Origin: Oscillospiraceae bacterium
GTDB lineage: Bacteria; Bacillota; Clostridia; Oscillospirales; Ruminococcaceae
Assembly: GCA_022791315.1 (NCBI GenBank)
Contig: JAAVYW010000025.1
Location: forward strand, 47,806-111,805
DNA: 64,000 bases
Direction: 5' to 3'
The position numbers and the translations under genes were made by a program. Positions 40,913-48,788 of this stretch are shown here, piece by piece. The notes beneath the pieces were generated by a model. It saw nothing but the letters and a program-made list of their open reading frames with translations, had not been told where the DNA came from and did no database searches. Numbering within the stretch: position 1 is the first letter of the stretch; every line of letters starts with the position of its first letter.

Positions 40913-41284
40913 GTGGAGTGGTTGATTACCTACCGGTTTGAGGTGGCGGCGGTGATTTTGTTTGGGATTGGGTTTATGAACCTGCTTTTGCGGAAAAACC
41001 TGATTAAGAAAATCATCGGGTTTAATATCATGGATTCCTCTGTGTTCCTGTTCCTGGCCTCCCAGGGGTATATTGAGGGGCGCATTGCGCCTATCGTGGT
41101 GGACGGGGTGCAGGATGTGTCCAAATATATCAACCCCATCCCCAGCGGGCTGGTGCTGACGGGGATTGTGGTTTCCGTGAGCGTCTCCGCCTTTTTCCTG
41201 GCGCTGGTGCAGCGTATCTACAAGAAATACCACACCATTGAGCTGGATGAGCTGCTGAAAATCATGAAAAAGGAGGAAGACTGA
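40913..41284 (+). CDS. mrpC: Mrp antiporter subunit C (NuoK-like)
   Basis: A 123-residue NuoK/MnhC homologue with three helices: LFGIGFMNLLLRKNLIKKIIGFNIMDSSVFLF, then NPIPSGLVLTGIVVSVSVSAFFLAL. Start GTG at 40913 behind GAGCAGGAGGG, just after the repeat element. Its stop overlaps the next ATG. Confidence 0.92.
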   Translation: MEWLITYRFEVAAVILFGIGFMNLLLRKNLIKKIIGFNIMDSSVFLFLASQGYIEGRIAPIVVDGVQDVSKYINPIPSGLVLTGIVVSVSVSAFFLALVQRIYKKYHTIELDELLKIMKKEED

Positions 41285-42783
41285 TGCTGCCCATGGTACA
41301 AAATTTCCCCTTTTTCGCCATTTTCCTCTGTATGGTGTCGGGTATCCTCTCGCCGCTGTGGAAGAGCGGGCGGATGGCCTGGCGCTATTCGGTGGGGGTG
41401 GCCTTTGCGTGTGCGGGGCTCTTTGGCTGCGTGTTTGCCTACACGGCGGCAGGGGAGGGGCTGAGCTTTGTCTATCAGATGGGGCATTTCCCCGCGCCCT
41501 GGGGCAATGAGCTGAAAATTGGGCCGCTGGAGGCCCTGCTGTGTACTGCTTTTTCCACGGTGATGGGCTTTTCCCTCATGGGCGGGCACCGGGATTTGGA
41601 GGCGGATATCCTGCCCCACAAGCAGAACCTCTTTTTCGTCATGTCCAACCTGATGCTGGCGGCGCTGCTGGCCCTCACCTGCACCAACGACCTCTTCACT
41701 GCCTATGTGTTTGTGGAAATCAGCACCATTGCGGCCTGTTCCCTGGTGCTGGTGAAGGATACCCAGTACACCCTCATCGCCACCATGCGCTATCTCATCA
41801 TGAGCCTGCTGGGGTCGGGGCTCATCCTCATCAGCATTATCCTGCTCTACAGTATCACCGGGCACCTGCTGCTGCCCAACCTGCTGGAACAGGTGGGGAT
41901 GTTAGTGGATACCGGGAAATACACCATCCCCCTCACCGTGGTGATTGGGCTGATGGGCATGGGGCTGGCTATTAAGAGCGCCCTGTTCCCCTTCCATCTC
42001 TGGCTGCCGCTGGCCCATGGCTCGGCCACTACCTCCTCCAGTGCCATCCTTTCGGGGCTGGTGGTGAAGGGGTATATTGTGCTGCTGATTAAGGTGTTTT
42101 ATCAGATTTTTACCATTGAGACCATCCGGAGCTTAAAAATCACCAATGTGATTTTCCTCTTTGGCATCCTGGCTATGATTGTGGGGTCGGTGAGTGCGTT
42201 GCGGGAAAAGCACATCAAGCGGATGCTGGCCTATTCCTCTGCCGCCCAGATTGGGTATATCTACATGGGGCTGGGGCTGGGCACCGACGCGGGGGTGGTG
42301 GCTGCTGTCATCCACATCCTGGCCCACTCCTTCACCAAGTCCATGCTGTTCTGCTGCGCGGGACGGCTGGCGGGGGTGATGGGGCACCACAAGAACCTGA
42401 AAAACCTCCGGGGCGCTGCCCGGCGGGATAGGGCGGCGGGGGTGGCCTTTACCATTGGGGCGCTCTCCATGATAGGTATCCCCCTGTTTGCGGGCTTTGC
42501 CTCCAAGCTGCTCTTTGCCTCGGCCACGCTGCTCAACAACCACAAGATGCTCTTCACCCTGGGGGTGCTGGGGGTGAGCACGGTGCTCAACGCCCTCTAC
42601 TACCTCCCGGCGGTGATTGTGATTTGGAGCAGGCCGGAGAAGGGGGAAGAGCCTGCGCCCAAACGCAAGCCGGACTGGGCCTTTACGGTTTCCGCCGTTT
42701 TGCAGGCGGCGGCGGTGTTTGGGCTGGGGATGGGCTTTGGGCCGCTCAGCGAGCTCATCCAGACCGGGCTGGGATTGTTTTGA
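41284..42783 (+). CDS. mrpD: Mrp antiporter subunit D (first NuoL/M/N-type subunit)
   Basis: A 499-residue proton-translocating antiporter subunit with about 14 helices. Conserved features: YVFVEISTIAACSLV (helix 5 glutamate), KSALFPFHLWLPLAHGSATTSSSAILSGLVVKGY (helix 7 lysine and the broken helix region), and HIKRMLAYSSAAQIGYIYMG (helix 8-9). ATG at 41284 overlaps the mrpC stop by one base. The position after mrpC matches MrpD or MbhH. Confidence 0.92.
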   Translation: MLPMVQNFPFFAIFLCMVSGILSPLWKSGRMAWRYSVGVAFACAGLFGCVFAYTAAGEGLSFVYQMGHFPAPWGNELKIGPLEALLCTAFSTVMGFSLMGGHRDLEADILPHKQNLFFVMSNLMLAALLALTCTNDLFTAYVFVEISTIAACSLVLVKDTQYTLIATMRYLIMSLLGSGLILISIILLYSITGHLLLPNLLEQVGMLVDTGKYTIPLTVVIGLMGMGLAIKSALFPFHLWLPLAHGSATTSSSAILSGLVVKGYIVLLIKVFYQIFTIETIRSLKITNVIFLFGILAMIVGSVSALREKHIKRMLAYSSAAQIGYIYMGLGLGTDAGVVAAVIHILAHSFTKSMLFCCAGRLAGVMGHHKNLKNLRGAARRDRAAGVAFTIGALSMIGIPLFAGFASKLLFASATLLNNHKMLFTLGVLGVSTVLNALYYLPAVIVIWSRPEKGEEPAPKRKPDWAFTVSAVLQAAAVFGLGMGFGPLSELIQTGLGLF

Positions 42784-42812
42784 CTTTGTAATCGGAAAAG
42801 AGGTGAATCTCC

Positions 42813-44276
42813 TTGCTGCTCATTCCTGTTTTGCTGCCCCTGCTGGGGGGGCTGGTGCTGTTTTTCCTGAAGGACGAGAAGGTGCGCCGGGTGTTTGGCA
42901 TGACTATCGTGCTGGTGGCAAGTGTCTGCGCCGGGGCGATGTGCCTGTCAAATCCCGGGGGAATCACGCTGCTCACGGTGTCGCCTGGGCTGGCTGTGAC
43001 CCTGCGGCCCGACGGGCTGGGGACGTTTTTTGTCTGCCTGGTGGCGGTTATCTGGCCGCTGGCGCTGTGCTTTGCCTATCCCTACATGGCCCACGCGGGG
43101 GGGCAGGCCAGGTTCTATGGGTTCTTTGTGGGCACCCAGGGGGTACTCTTTGGGCTGGGGATGTCGGCCAACCTGATGACCCTCTATCTCTTCTATGAGC
43201 TGATGACCCTCATCACCCTGCCCCTGGTAATCCACGACCGCAGCAGGGAGGCCATGCGGGCGGGGATGCAGTATCTGGGCTACTCTGTCTTCGGGGCAGG
43301 GCTGGGGCTCTTTGGCTTCTTTGTGCTGGGGCAGTATGGGGCCCAGGCAGGGGGCATCGCGGAATTTGTGCCGGGGGGCGCGCTGGATATGGCAAAGGCC
43401 TCGGGGCACGAGACGCTGCTGGTGGCAACCTATCTGGTGATGATGGTGGGCTTTGGGTGCAAGGCGGGGCTGCTGCCCCTCCAGGCCTGGCTGACGGCGG
43501 CCCATCCCGTGGCCCCGGCCCCGGCCTCGGCGGTGCTCTCGGGGCTCATCACCAAGGGGGGCGTGCTGGCGGCTATCCGGGTGACCTACTATCTCTTTGG
43601 GCCGGTGTTTTTGCAGGGCAGCTTTGCCCAGACAGCGCTGCTCATCCTCACCTTGTCCACGGTATTTGTGGGCTCCATGCTGGCGCTGAAGGAAAAGGTG
43701 CTCAAAAAGCGGATGGCCTATTCCACTGTGAGCCAGGTATCCTATGTGCTCTTCGGGGTGGTGCTGCTGACGCCGGGAGGGCTGGAGGGGGCCATGCTCC
43801 AGGTGGTGTTCCACGCGCTGGCGAAGGATTTGCTCTTTTTGGGCTGCGGGGCATTCATCTTTGCCGTGGGGAAGACCAGAGTGGAGGATTTCTCCGACAT
43901 TGGCAGGCGGATGCCGGTGACGACGGCACTGTTTTTATGTGGGGCGCTGTCCCTGGTGGGCATCCCGCCCTTTGGCGGGTTTGTGAGCAAGTGGGGGCTG
44001 GCAGTGTCGGCGCTGGAGGCGCCGGTGGGGGTGTTCTCGGTGATTGGGCCCGCCGTGCTGCTGGTGAGCGCGCTGCTGACGGCAGGGTATCTCTTCCCTA
44101 TTGGCATTGGCAGCTTTTTCCCCTCCAAAAAGGCCCCTGTGCAGGAGAAATTGCAGGAGCCGCTGCTGATGCTGCTGCCCATGGGGATTCTGGCGGCGCT
44201 GTGCCTGGCGCTGGGGCTGTTTCCCGCGCCTATCACTGCGCTGACGGGGCCAGTGCTGGGGGCTATCTTCGGTTAG
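42813..44276 (+). CDS. Second NuoL/M/N-type antiporter subunit
   Basis: A 487-residue homologue of the preceding gene. LYLFYELMTLITLPLVIH carries the helix-5 glutamate; GCKAGLLPLQAWLTAAHPVAPAPASAVLSGLITKGG and KKRMAYSTVSQVSYVLFG follow. The start is TTG at 42813 behind AAAGAGGTG. Extra subunits of this type would add proton channels or exchange sites. It has no counterpart in the seven-gene Mrp of Bacillus. Confidence 0.88.
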   Translation: MLLIPVLLPLLGGLVLFFLKDEKVRRVFGMTIVLVASVCAGAMCLSNPGGITLLTVSPGLAVTLRPDGLGTFFVCLVAVIWPLALCFAYPYMAHAGGQARFYGFFVGTQGVLFGLGMSANLMTLYLFYELMTLITLPLVIHDRSREAMRAGMQYLGYSVFGAGLGLFGFFVLGQYGAQAGGIAEFVPGGALDMAKASGHETLLVATYLVMMVGFGCKAGLLPLQAWLTAAHPVAPAPASAVLSGLITKGGVLAAIRVTYYLFGPVFLQGSFAQTALLILTLSTVFVGSMLALKEKVLKKRMAYSTVSQVSYVLFGVVLLTPGGLEGAMLQVVFHALAKDLLFLGCGAFIFAVGKTRVEDFSDIGRRMPVTTALFLCGALSLVGIPPFGGFVSKWGLAVSALEAPVGVFSVIGPAVLLVSALLTAGYLFPIGIGSFFPSKKAPVQEKLQEPLLMLLPMGILAALCLALGLFPAPITALTGPVLGAIFG

Positions 44277-44295
44277 TGAGAGAGAACGGATTTGG

Positions 44296-45795
44296 ATGAA
44301 GGGGATAGATTTGATGAGTGTGATGCTGATTGCTTCCGTTTTGCTGCCCATGCTGGGGGGCGCGGCGCTGATGCTCTGGAACCCGAAACAGAGGGGAGGC
44401 AGGCAGGCGCTGGTGCTGGGCACCCTGCTGGCCGCTGCGGCCATGGCCCTGACAGCGGCTGTGGGCTGCCTGCTGGCGAAAACACCCGGTGAGATGGTGA
44501 CGCTGTTTCGCTTCTCCGACAAGCTGTCGCTGACGCTGCGGGCGGACGGGGCGGGCTCGGTGTTTGGGGCCATGGTGGCGGTGCTCTGGCCGGTGACGGC
44601 ATTCTACTCCTTTGAATACATGCGCCACGAGGGCAGCGAGAACCGGTTTTTCTCCTTTTTCACCATCAGCTTCGGGGTGGTGCTGGGGATTGCCTTTTCC
44701 GCTAATTTCCTCACCCTGTACTTTTTCTATGAGCTGATGACCCTCTCCACCCTGCCCATGGTGATGCACAGCATGGACGGCAAGGCCCGGTATGCGGGGA
44801 AAAAATACCTCATCTACTCCATGTCGGGGGCGGCGGGCGCTTTCATTGGCATCGTGTTCTTGCTGGGGTACGGGGAGACGCTGAACTTTGTCTATGGCGG
44901 TGTGATGGCCACCAAGGCGGCGGCACAGCACCAGAACCTGATGCAGCTGGGATTCCTGCTGGCCTTCTTCGGCTTTGGGGTCAAGGCGGCGGTGTTCCCC
45001 TTTCACGGCTGGCTGCCGGACGCCTCGGTGGCGCCCACGCCGGTCTCGGCGCTGCTCCACGCGGTGGCGGTGGTGAAATCGGGCATCTTTGCCGTGCTGC
45101 GGCTCATCTACTACGGCTACGGCCCCGACACCATGCGCGGTACCCCCGCCCAGTGGATTGCCATGGGGGCCACGGTTCTCACCATTGTCTTTGGATCCGC
45201 TATGGCGCTGCGGATGCAGCATCTCAAGCGGCGGATGGCCTATTCCACCGTGAGCAACCTCTCCTATATCCTCTTTGCCCTCACCCTGATGACCCCGGCG
45301 GGGATGGCTGCGGGGATGACCCATATGCTCTACCACGCAGTGATAAAAATTACCCTGTTTTTCTGCGCAGGGGCAATCCTCTACAAGACCGAGCGGGAAT
45401 ACATCGACGAGCTGGCGGGCTTTGGCCGGGCTATGCCGGTGACAATGGGGGCCTTTGCCCTCTCCTCCCTGGCGCTGATGGGCATCCCGCCGCTGGGGGG
45501 CTTTGTGGGGAAATGGAATATCGGCCTGGCCGCCGCGGAGGCGGGCTCCCCCCTGGCCTACGCAGGCGCGGCGGCGCTGGTTCTCTCGGCGCTGCTGACG
45601 GCGCTGTATATGATGACCGTGGTGCTGAAAGCCTATTTCCCCGAAAAAGGCACCGTGCATGTGAAAGGCGTGAACGACCCCGGCTGGCTGATGAAAGGCC
45701 CGCTGATTGGGCTGACCCTGGGCGGCATCGTCATGGCCTTTTGTTCCCAGGGATTCGTGACGTTTTTGCAGCAGATTGCAGGGGGAATGTTTTAA
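44296..45795 (+). CDS. Third NuoL/M/N-type antiporter subunit
   Basis: A 499-residue homologue with LYFFYELMTLSTLPMVMH, GVKAAVFPFHGWLPDASVAPTPVSALLHAVAVVKSG and KRRMAYSTVSNLSYILFAL. The LLHAVAVVKSG form is nearest to NuoL/MrpA-type helices. ATG at 44296 is used; an ATG at 44314 with AAGGGG in front is an alternative. It lies 19 bases after the second subunit, and the operon is then interrupted by a long repeat element. Confidence 0.88.
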   Translation: MKGIDLMSVMLIASVLLPMLGGAALMLWNPKQRGGRQALVLGTLLAAAAMALTAAVGCLLAKTPGEMVTLFRFSDKLSLTLRADGAGSVFGAMVAVLWPVTAFYSFEYMRHEGSENRFFSFFTISFGVVLGIAFSANFLTLYFFYELMTLSTLPMVMHSMDGKARYAGKKYLIYSMSGAAGAFIGIVFLLGYGETLNFVYGGVMATKAAAQHQNLMQLGFLLAFFGFGVKAAVFPFHGWLPDASVAPTPVSALLHAVAVVKSGIFAVLRLIYYGYGPDTMRGTPAQWIAMGATVLTIVFGSAMALRMQHLKRRMAYSTVSNLSYILFALTLMTPAGMAAGMTHMLYHAVIKITLFFCAGAILYKTEREYIDELAGFGRAMPVTMGAFALSSLALMGIPPLGGFVGKWNIGLAAAEAGSPLAYAGAAALVLSALLTALYMMTVVLKAYFPEKGTVHVKGVNDPGWLMKGPLIGLTLGGIVMAFCSQGFVTFLQQIAGGMF

Positions 45796-45814
45796 GGCCT
45801 TCACAGCGGAGCGG

Positions 45815-46256
45815 TACTGAAAGTTCCGGGCCAGCGCAGCTGGCCTTGTCCACCCTTTCAAGGGTGGTGGGGTTAAGGGGCAAAGCCCCTTATGGGTTTG
45901 GGCAAAGCCCAATTTCCTTGTCGTTAGACTGAAACTTTTCCATTTGCCGCGGGCAAATGGAAACCTGCCAATGCGGCAGTAGCCGCCATTGGCAGGCCTA
46001 CGGCGGCACAGCGGGAAGTGGCCTGTTTGCCTGTGGCAAATGCGGCGAGGGTGTGGGACGTGATACCGATAGAGGAAAGCTCAGCGCGGGCGGCGTGTTG
46101 GCTGGGTGGGTAGGCTGGGCTTTGAGGTAGAACGCCGCCACAGAGAAAAGGGGTGTTTCGCTCGCTACGGCGAGCGACCAAAGGCTTTGCCTTTGGAAAC
46201 CACCGCCCTTTGAAAAGGGCGGCCCTAAACTTTCATTTGCCTACGGCGCGATAGAG
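45815..46256 (+). repeat. Hairpin-string element, copy F (long)
   Basis: The longest copy, about 440 bases, between the third and fourth antiporter subunits. Stem-loops in order: GGCCAGCGCAGCTGGCC, GGGGCAAAGCCCC, TGGGCAAAGCCCA, TCCATTTGCCGCGGGCAAATGGA, TGCCAATGCGG...CCGCCATTGGCA, GGCCTGTTTGCCTGTGGC, TCGCTCGCTACGGCGAGCGA, CCAAAGGCTTTGCCTTTGG and CGCCCTTTGAAAAGGGCG. The tail CTTTCATTTGCCTACGGCGCGATAG follows. No gene is present. Confidence 0.78.
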
Positions 46257-46285
46257 TGATTTTTGATGGAAAGGAGGCGGGGGAA

Positions 46286-48214
46286 ATGGGCAGTGTGTTG
46301 TTGGGATGGCTGGTGTTTGGGCCGATGGTGTTGGCATTCCCCGTGTATTTCTTGGAGAGGCGGAGCAGAGGAGCGGCCCAAGCGGTCACGCTGGCCTTTT
46401 GCATTGCGGAACTGGCTGCGGCTGTGGGGCTCTTTGCCCTGCCGGGGACGGAGCTGGCCCTGCCTGGGTTCTGCGGGATGGGGGTGTCTTTTGCGCCCGG
46501 CGGGTTTGGGCGGTTGATGGCCTTGGTGGCTGCTGCGGGATGGCCGCTAGCCCTCTCTACTGCGCCCAGGATGGTGCGCAAGGGGTATGTGGGCCGGTTC
46601 CGGGTCTTTTCACTGCTCACATTGGGCGGTGTGATGGGGGTGTTCCTCTGCGGCGACCTGTTTACTGCTTTTGTCTTCTTTGAAATCATGTCCATGGCCT
46701 CCTCCGTGTGGGTGGGGCTGGAGGGCGGGGAGGAGGCCAGAGGGGCCTTTCGCTCCTACCTCACTATCGGCATTACCGGCGGGCTGGTGATGCTCATGGG
46801 GCTTTTCCTGCTCTATGCCGCTGCCGGAACCCTGCGGCTGGGAGAGCTGCGGGCTGCCTGCGCCGGGGTGGAGAACAGGGCCATGCTCTATGGGGCAGGG
46901 GCTTGCCTGCTCTTTGGGTTTGGGGCCAAGGCGGGCATGTTTCCCCTGCACACCTGGCTGCCAAAGGCCTATCCCGCCGCGCCTGCGCCGGGGACGGCGC
47001 TGCTCTCTGCCGTGCTCAGCAAGGCGGGCGTGTTTGGGATTCTGGTGATTGGGACCGGGCTCTTTTATCAAGATATTCCCTGGGGGAACCTGCTGCTGGT
47101 GCTTGGGCTTGCCACCATGGTGCTGGGGGCGGTGTATGCCCTGCTCAGTGATGATTTTAAGCGGACATTGGCGGGCTCCTCCATGTCCCAGATTGGGTTC
47201 ATCCTGGTGGGGGCGGCCATGCTCTCCCTGCTGGGGGAGGAGCGGGCCCTGGCGGCCGGGGGGACGGTGCTGCACATGCTGGGGCACTCTGTTTTCAAGC
47301 TCATCCTCTTCCTGCTGGCTGGGGGCATCCTGGCGGGCTGCGGGACCACGAAGCTCTCGGAACTCATGGGGTATGGGCGGAAAAAGCCCTTCCTGCTGAC
47401 AATATTCTTGGCCCCGGCTCTGGGGTTGGGGGGCGTCCCCCTCTTTGCAGGGTATGTGAGCAAGACCATGCTGCATGAGTCGATTGTGGAATACCAGCAT
47501 GTGCTGGCGGGCCAGGGGCTTTCGGCGGGCTGGTATGTGGCAGCGGAGTGGGTGTTCCTCCTCTCCGGCGGGCTGACGCTGGCCTATATGGCAAAGCTCT
47601 TTACCGTGCTCTTCTTGGAAAAGGGGAAGGGCGAGGGCAGGGCTTTCCTGCTCTCCATGCCGGTGAAGGTGGGGGTGGGGGTTCTGGCAGTGCTGGTGCC
47701 CCTCTTTGGCATCCTGCCCTATCTCACCTATTTCCCCATCGCCGACAGCTGCCGGGCGTTCTTTGCCGCCCCGGCACTGCCAAAGATGGCGGTGTTTTCC
47801 CTGGAAAATTTGAAGGGGGCCGGGATTTCCCTGCTGGCGGGGGCGGCGCTCTATTTCGGCGTGGTGCGCGCCCTGCTGCTGCGGAGAAATCCCCAGGGGG
47901 AAACGGTGTGCCCTGCCCGCTGGCCTGCCAGGCTCTCGCTGGAAGAACTGCTCTATGCGCCTGCGGCAAAGGCGTTGGCCTTTGCCGGGGCATTGCTGGC
48001 CCGGATTGCCGCCGGCTTAGGAGGCTGGATATGGGGGCTCTTTGCCCGTATCATCGGGCGCAAGGAACAGGTTGTGCCCCGCACAGAGGACAACTTTGGC
48101 GTGTATACCGGTAAGGACTACCGCCATAACATCATCGGCGAGACACTGGCCTATGAGCTGCTGCTCTTTGGCATCGGCGTGGTGGCCACATTGTTTTACC
48201 TATTGCTGGCATAG
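46286..48214 (+). CDS. Fourth NuoL/M/N-type antiporter subunit, long form
   Basis: A homologue of about 642 residues. Core motifs: AFVFFEIMSMASSVWVGLE, FGAKAGMFPLHTWLPKAYPAAPAPGTALLSAVLSKAG, FKRTLAGSSMSQIGFILVG and LGGVPLFAGYVSKTMLHES. After about residue 480 come extra helices and a C-terminal domain ending NIIGETLAYELLLFGIGVVATLFYLLL, which resembles the C-terminal extensions of NuoL or HyfB-like proteins. ATG at 46286 stands behind AAAGGAGGCGGGG and is clearly better than GTG at 46256, which lies in the repeat tail. Last gene of the Mrp cluster. Confidence 0.88.
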   Translation: MGSVLLGWLVFGPMVLAFPVYFLERRSRGAAQAVTLAFCIAELAAAVGLFALPGTELALPGFCGMGVSFAPGGFGRLMALVAAAGWPLALSTAPRMVRKGYVGRFRVFSLLTLGGVMGVFLCGDLFTAFVFFEIMSMASSVWVGLEGGEEARGAFRSYLTIGITGGLVMLMGLFLLYAAAGTLRLGELRAACAGVENRAMLYGAGACLLFGFGAKAGMFPLHTWLPKAYPAAPAPGTALLSAVLSKAGVFGILVIGTGLFYQDIPWGNLLLVLGLATMVLGAVYALLSDDFKRTLAGSSMSQIGFILVGAAMLSLLGEERALAAGGTVLHMLGHSVFKLILFLLAGGILAGCGTTKLSELMGYGRKKPFLLTIFLAPALGLGGVPLFAGYVSKTMLHESIVEYQHVLAGQGLSAGWYVAAEWVFLLSGGLTLAYMAKLFTVLFLEKGKGEGRAFLLSMPVKVGVGVLAVLVPLFGILPYLTYFPIADSCRAFFAAPALPKMAVFSLENLKGAGISLLAGAALYFGVVRALLLRRNPQGETVCPARWPARLSLEELLYAPAAKALAFAGALLARIAAGLGGWIWGLFARIIGRKEQVVPRTEDNFGVYTGKDYRHNIIGETLAYELLLFGIGVVATLFYLLLA

Positions 48215-48308
48215 GATGGGAAAATCCCCTCGGAGTTTTGTGGCTCTGAGGGGATTTTTTTGGACAGCAGAAAAAACCTTGCTACTCCTAAAATTTTTGG
48301 AAAACCCC

Positions 48309-48337
48309 TTGACAAATTTTCACTACAGATGTAGTAT
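48309..48337 (+). promoter_or_regulatory. Promoter of the BlaI/M56 pair
   Basis: TTGACA (48309-48314) and TAGTAT (48332-48337), spacer 17. The first operator lies across the spacer and -10 box. Confidence 0.8.
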
Positions 48338-48361
48338 AGAGGCGTGAACTACAAGTGTAGT
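48322..48361 (+). promoter_or_regulatory. Two BlaI/MecI-type operators
   Basis: ACTACAGATGTAGT (48322-48335) and ACTACAAGTGTAGT (48348-48361) both fit the TACANNTGTA dyad bound by BlaI/MecI repressors, with centres 26 bases apart. They sit at the promoter and the expected start of transcription. Confidence 0.85.
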
Positions 48362-48379
48362 GGGAAAGGAGGGGGAGCA

Positions 48380-48766
48380 ATGTGTGACAAGATGCGGTTA
48401 GTGGATTCGGAGTTAAAGGTGATGGAGGTGCTCTGGGGGGCGGGGGAAATGCCTGCCCGGCAGGTGGCGGCCGTGCTGAAGGACTCCACCGGCTGGAATG
48501 TGAACACCACCTATACCCTTATCAAGCGGTGTATGGAAAAGGGGGCTGTGGAACGGGAGGAGCCGGGGTTCCTCTGCCGGGCGCTGGTGAGCCGGGAGCA
48601 GGTGCAGCGCTCCCGCACTAGGGAGCTCATTGACAAGGTGTATGGGGGGCAGCGGGAGAGCCTCTTTGCCGCGCTGCTGGACAGCGAGCCCATTTCGGGG
48701 GAGGAACTGAGGCGGCTGCGGGCCCTGATTGACCAGATGGAGGCCAGGGCCGGGCAGGACGATTGA
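48380..48766 (+). CDS. BlaI/MecI family transcriptional repressor
   Basis: A 128-residue winged-helix repressor. LVDSELKVMEVLWGAGEMPARQVAAVL, then GWNVNTTYTLIKRCMEKGAVEREEPGF form the DNA-binding domain with the typical NTTYTLIKR recognition helix. The C-terminal part dimerises and, in relatives, is cut to release DNA. ATG at 48380 follows AAAGGAGGGGG. The M56 peptidase gene 22 bases downstream is the usual sensor partner, and two matching operators lie upstream, so the pair is autoregulated. Confidence 0.92.
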   Translation: MCDKMRLVDSELKVMEVLWGAGEMPARQVAAVLKDSTGWNVNTTYTLIKRCMEKGAVEREEPGFLCRALVSREQVQRSRTRELIDKVYGGQRESLFAALLDSEPISGEELRRLRALIDQMEARAGQDD

Positions 48767-48788
48767 CGGGAAAAAGGGGGCTGCGAGG

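Noticed and set aside
38353..48214. Membrane-bound hydrogenase or complex I operon
   Set aside because: No large or small hydrogenase subunit, NuoBCD homologue or iron-sulfur motif is present; only Mrp-type membrane genes occur.
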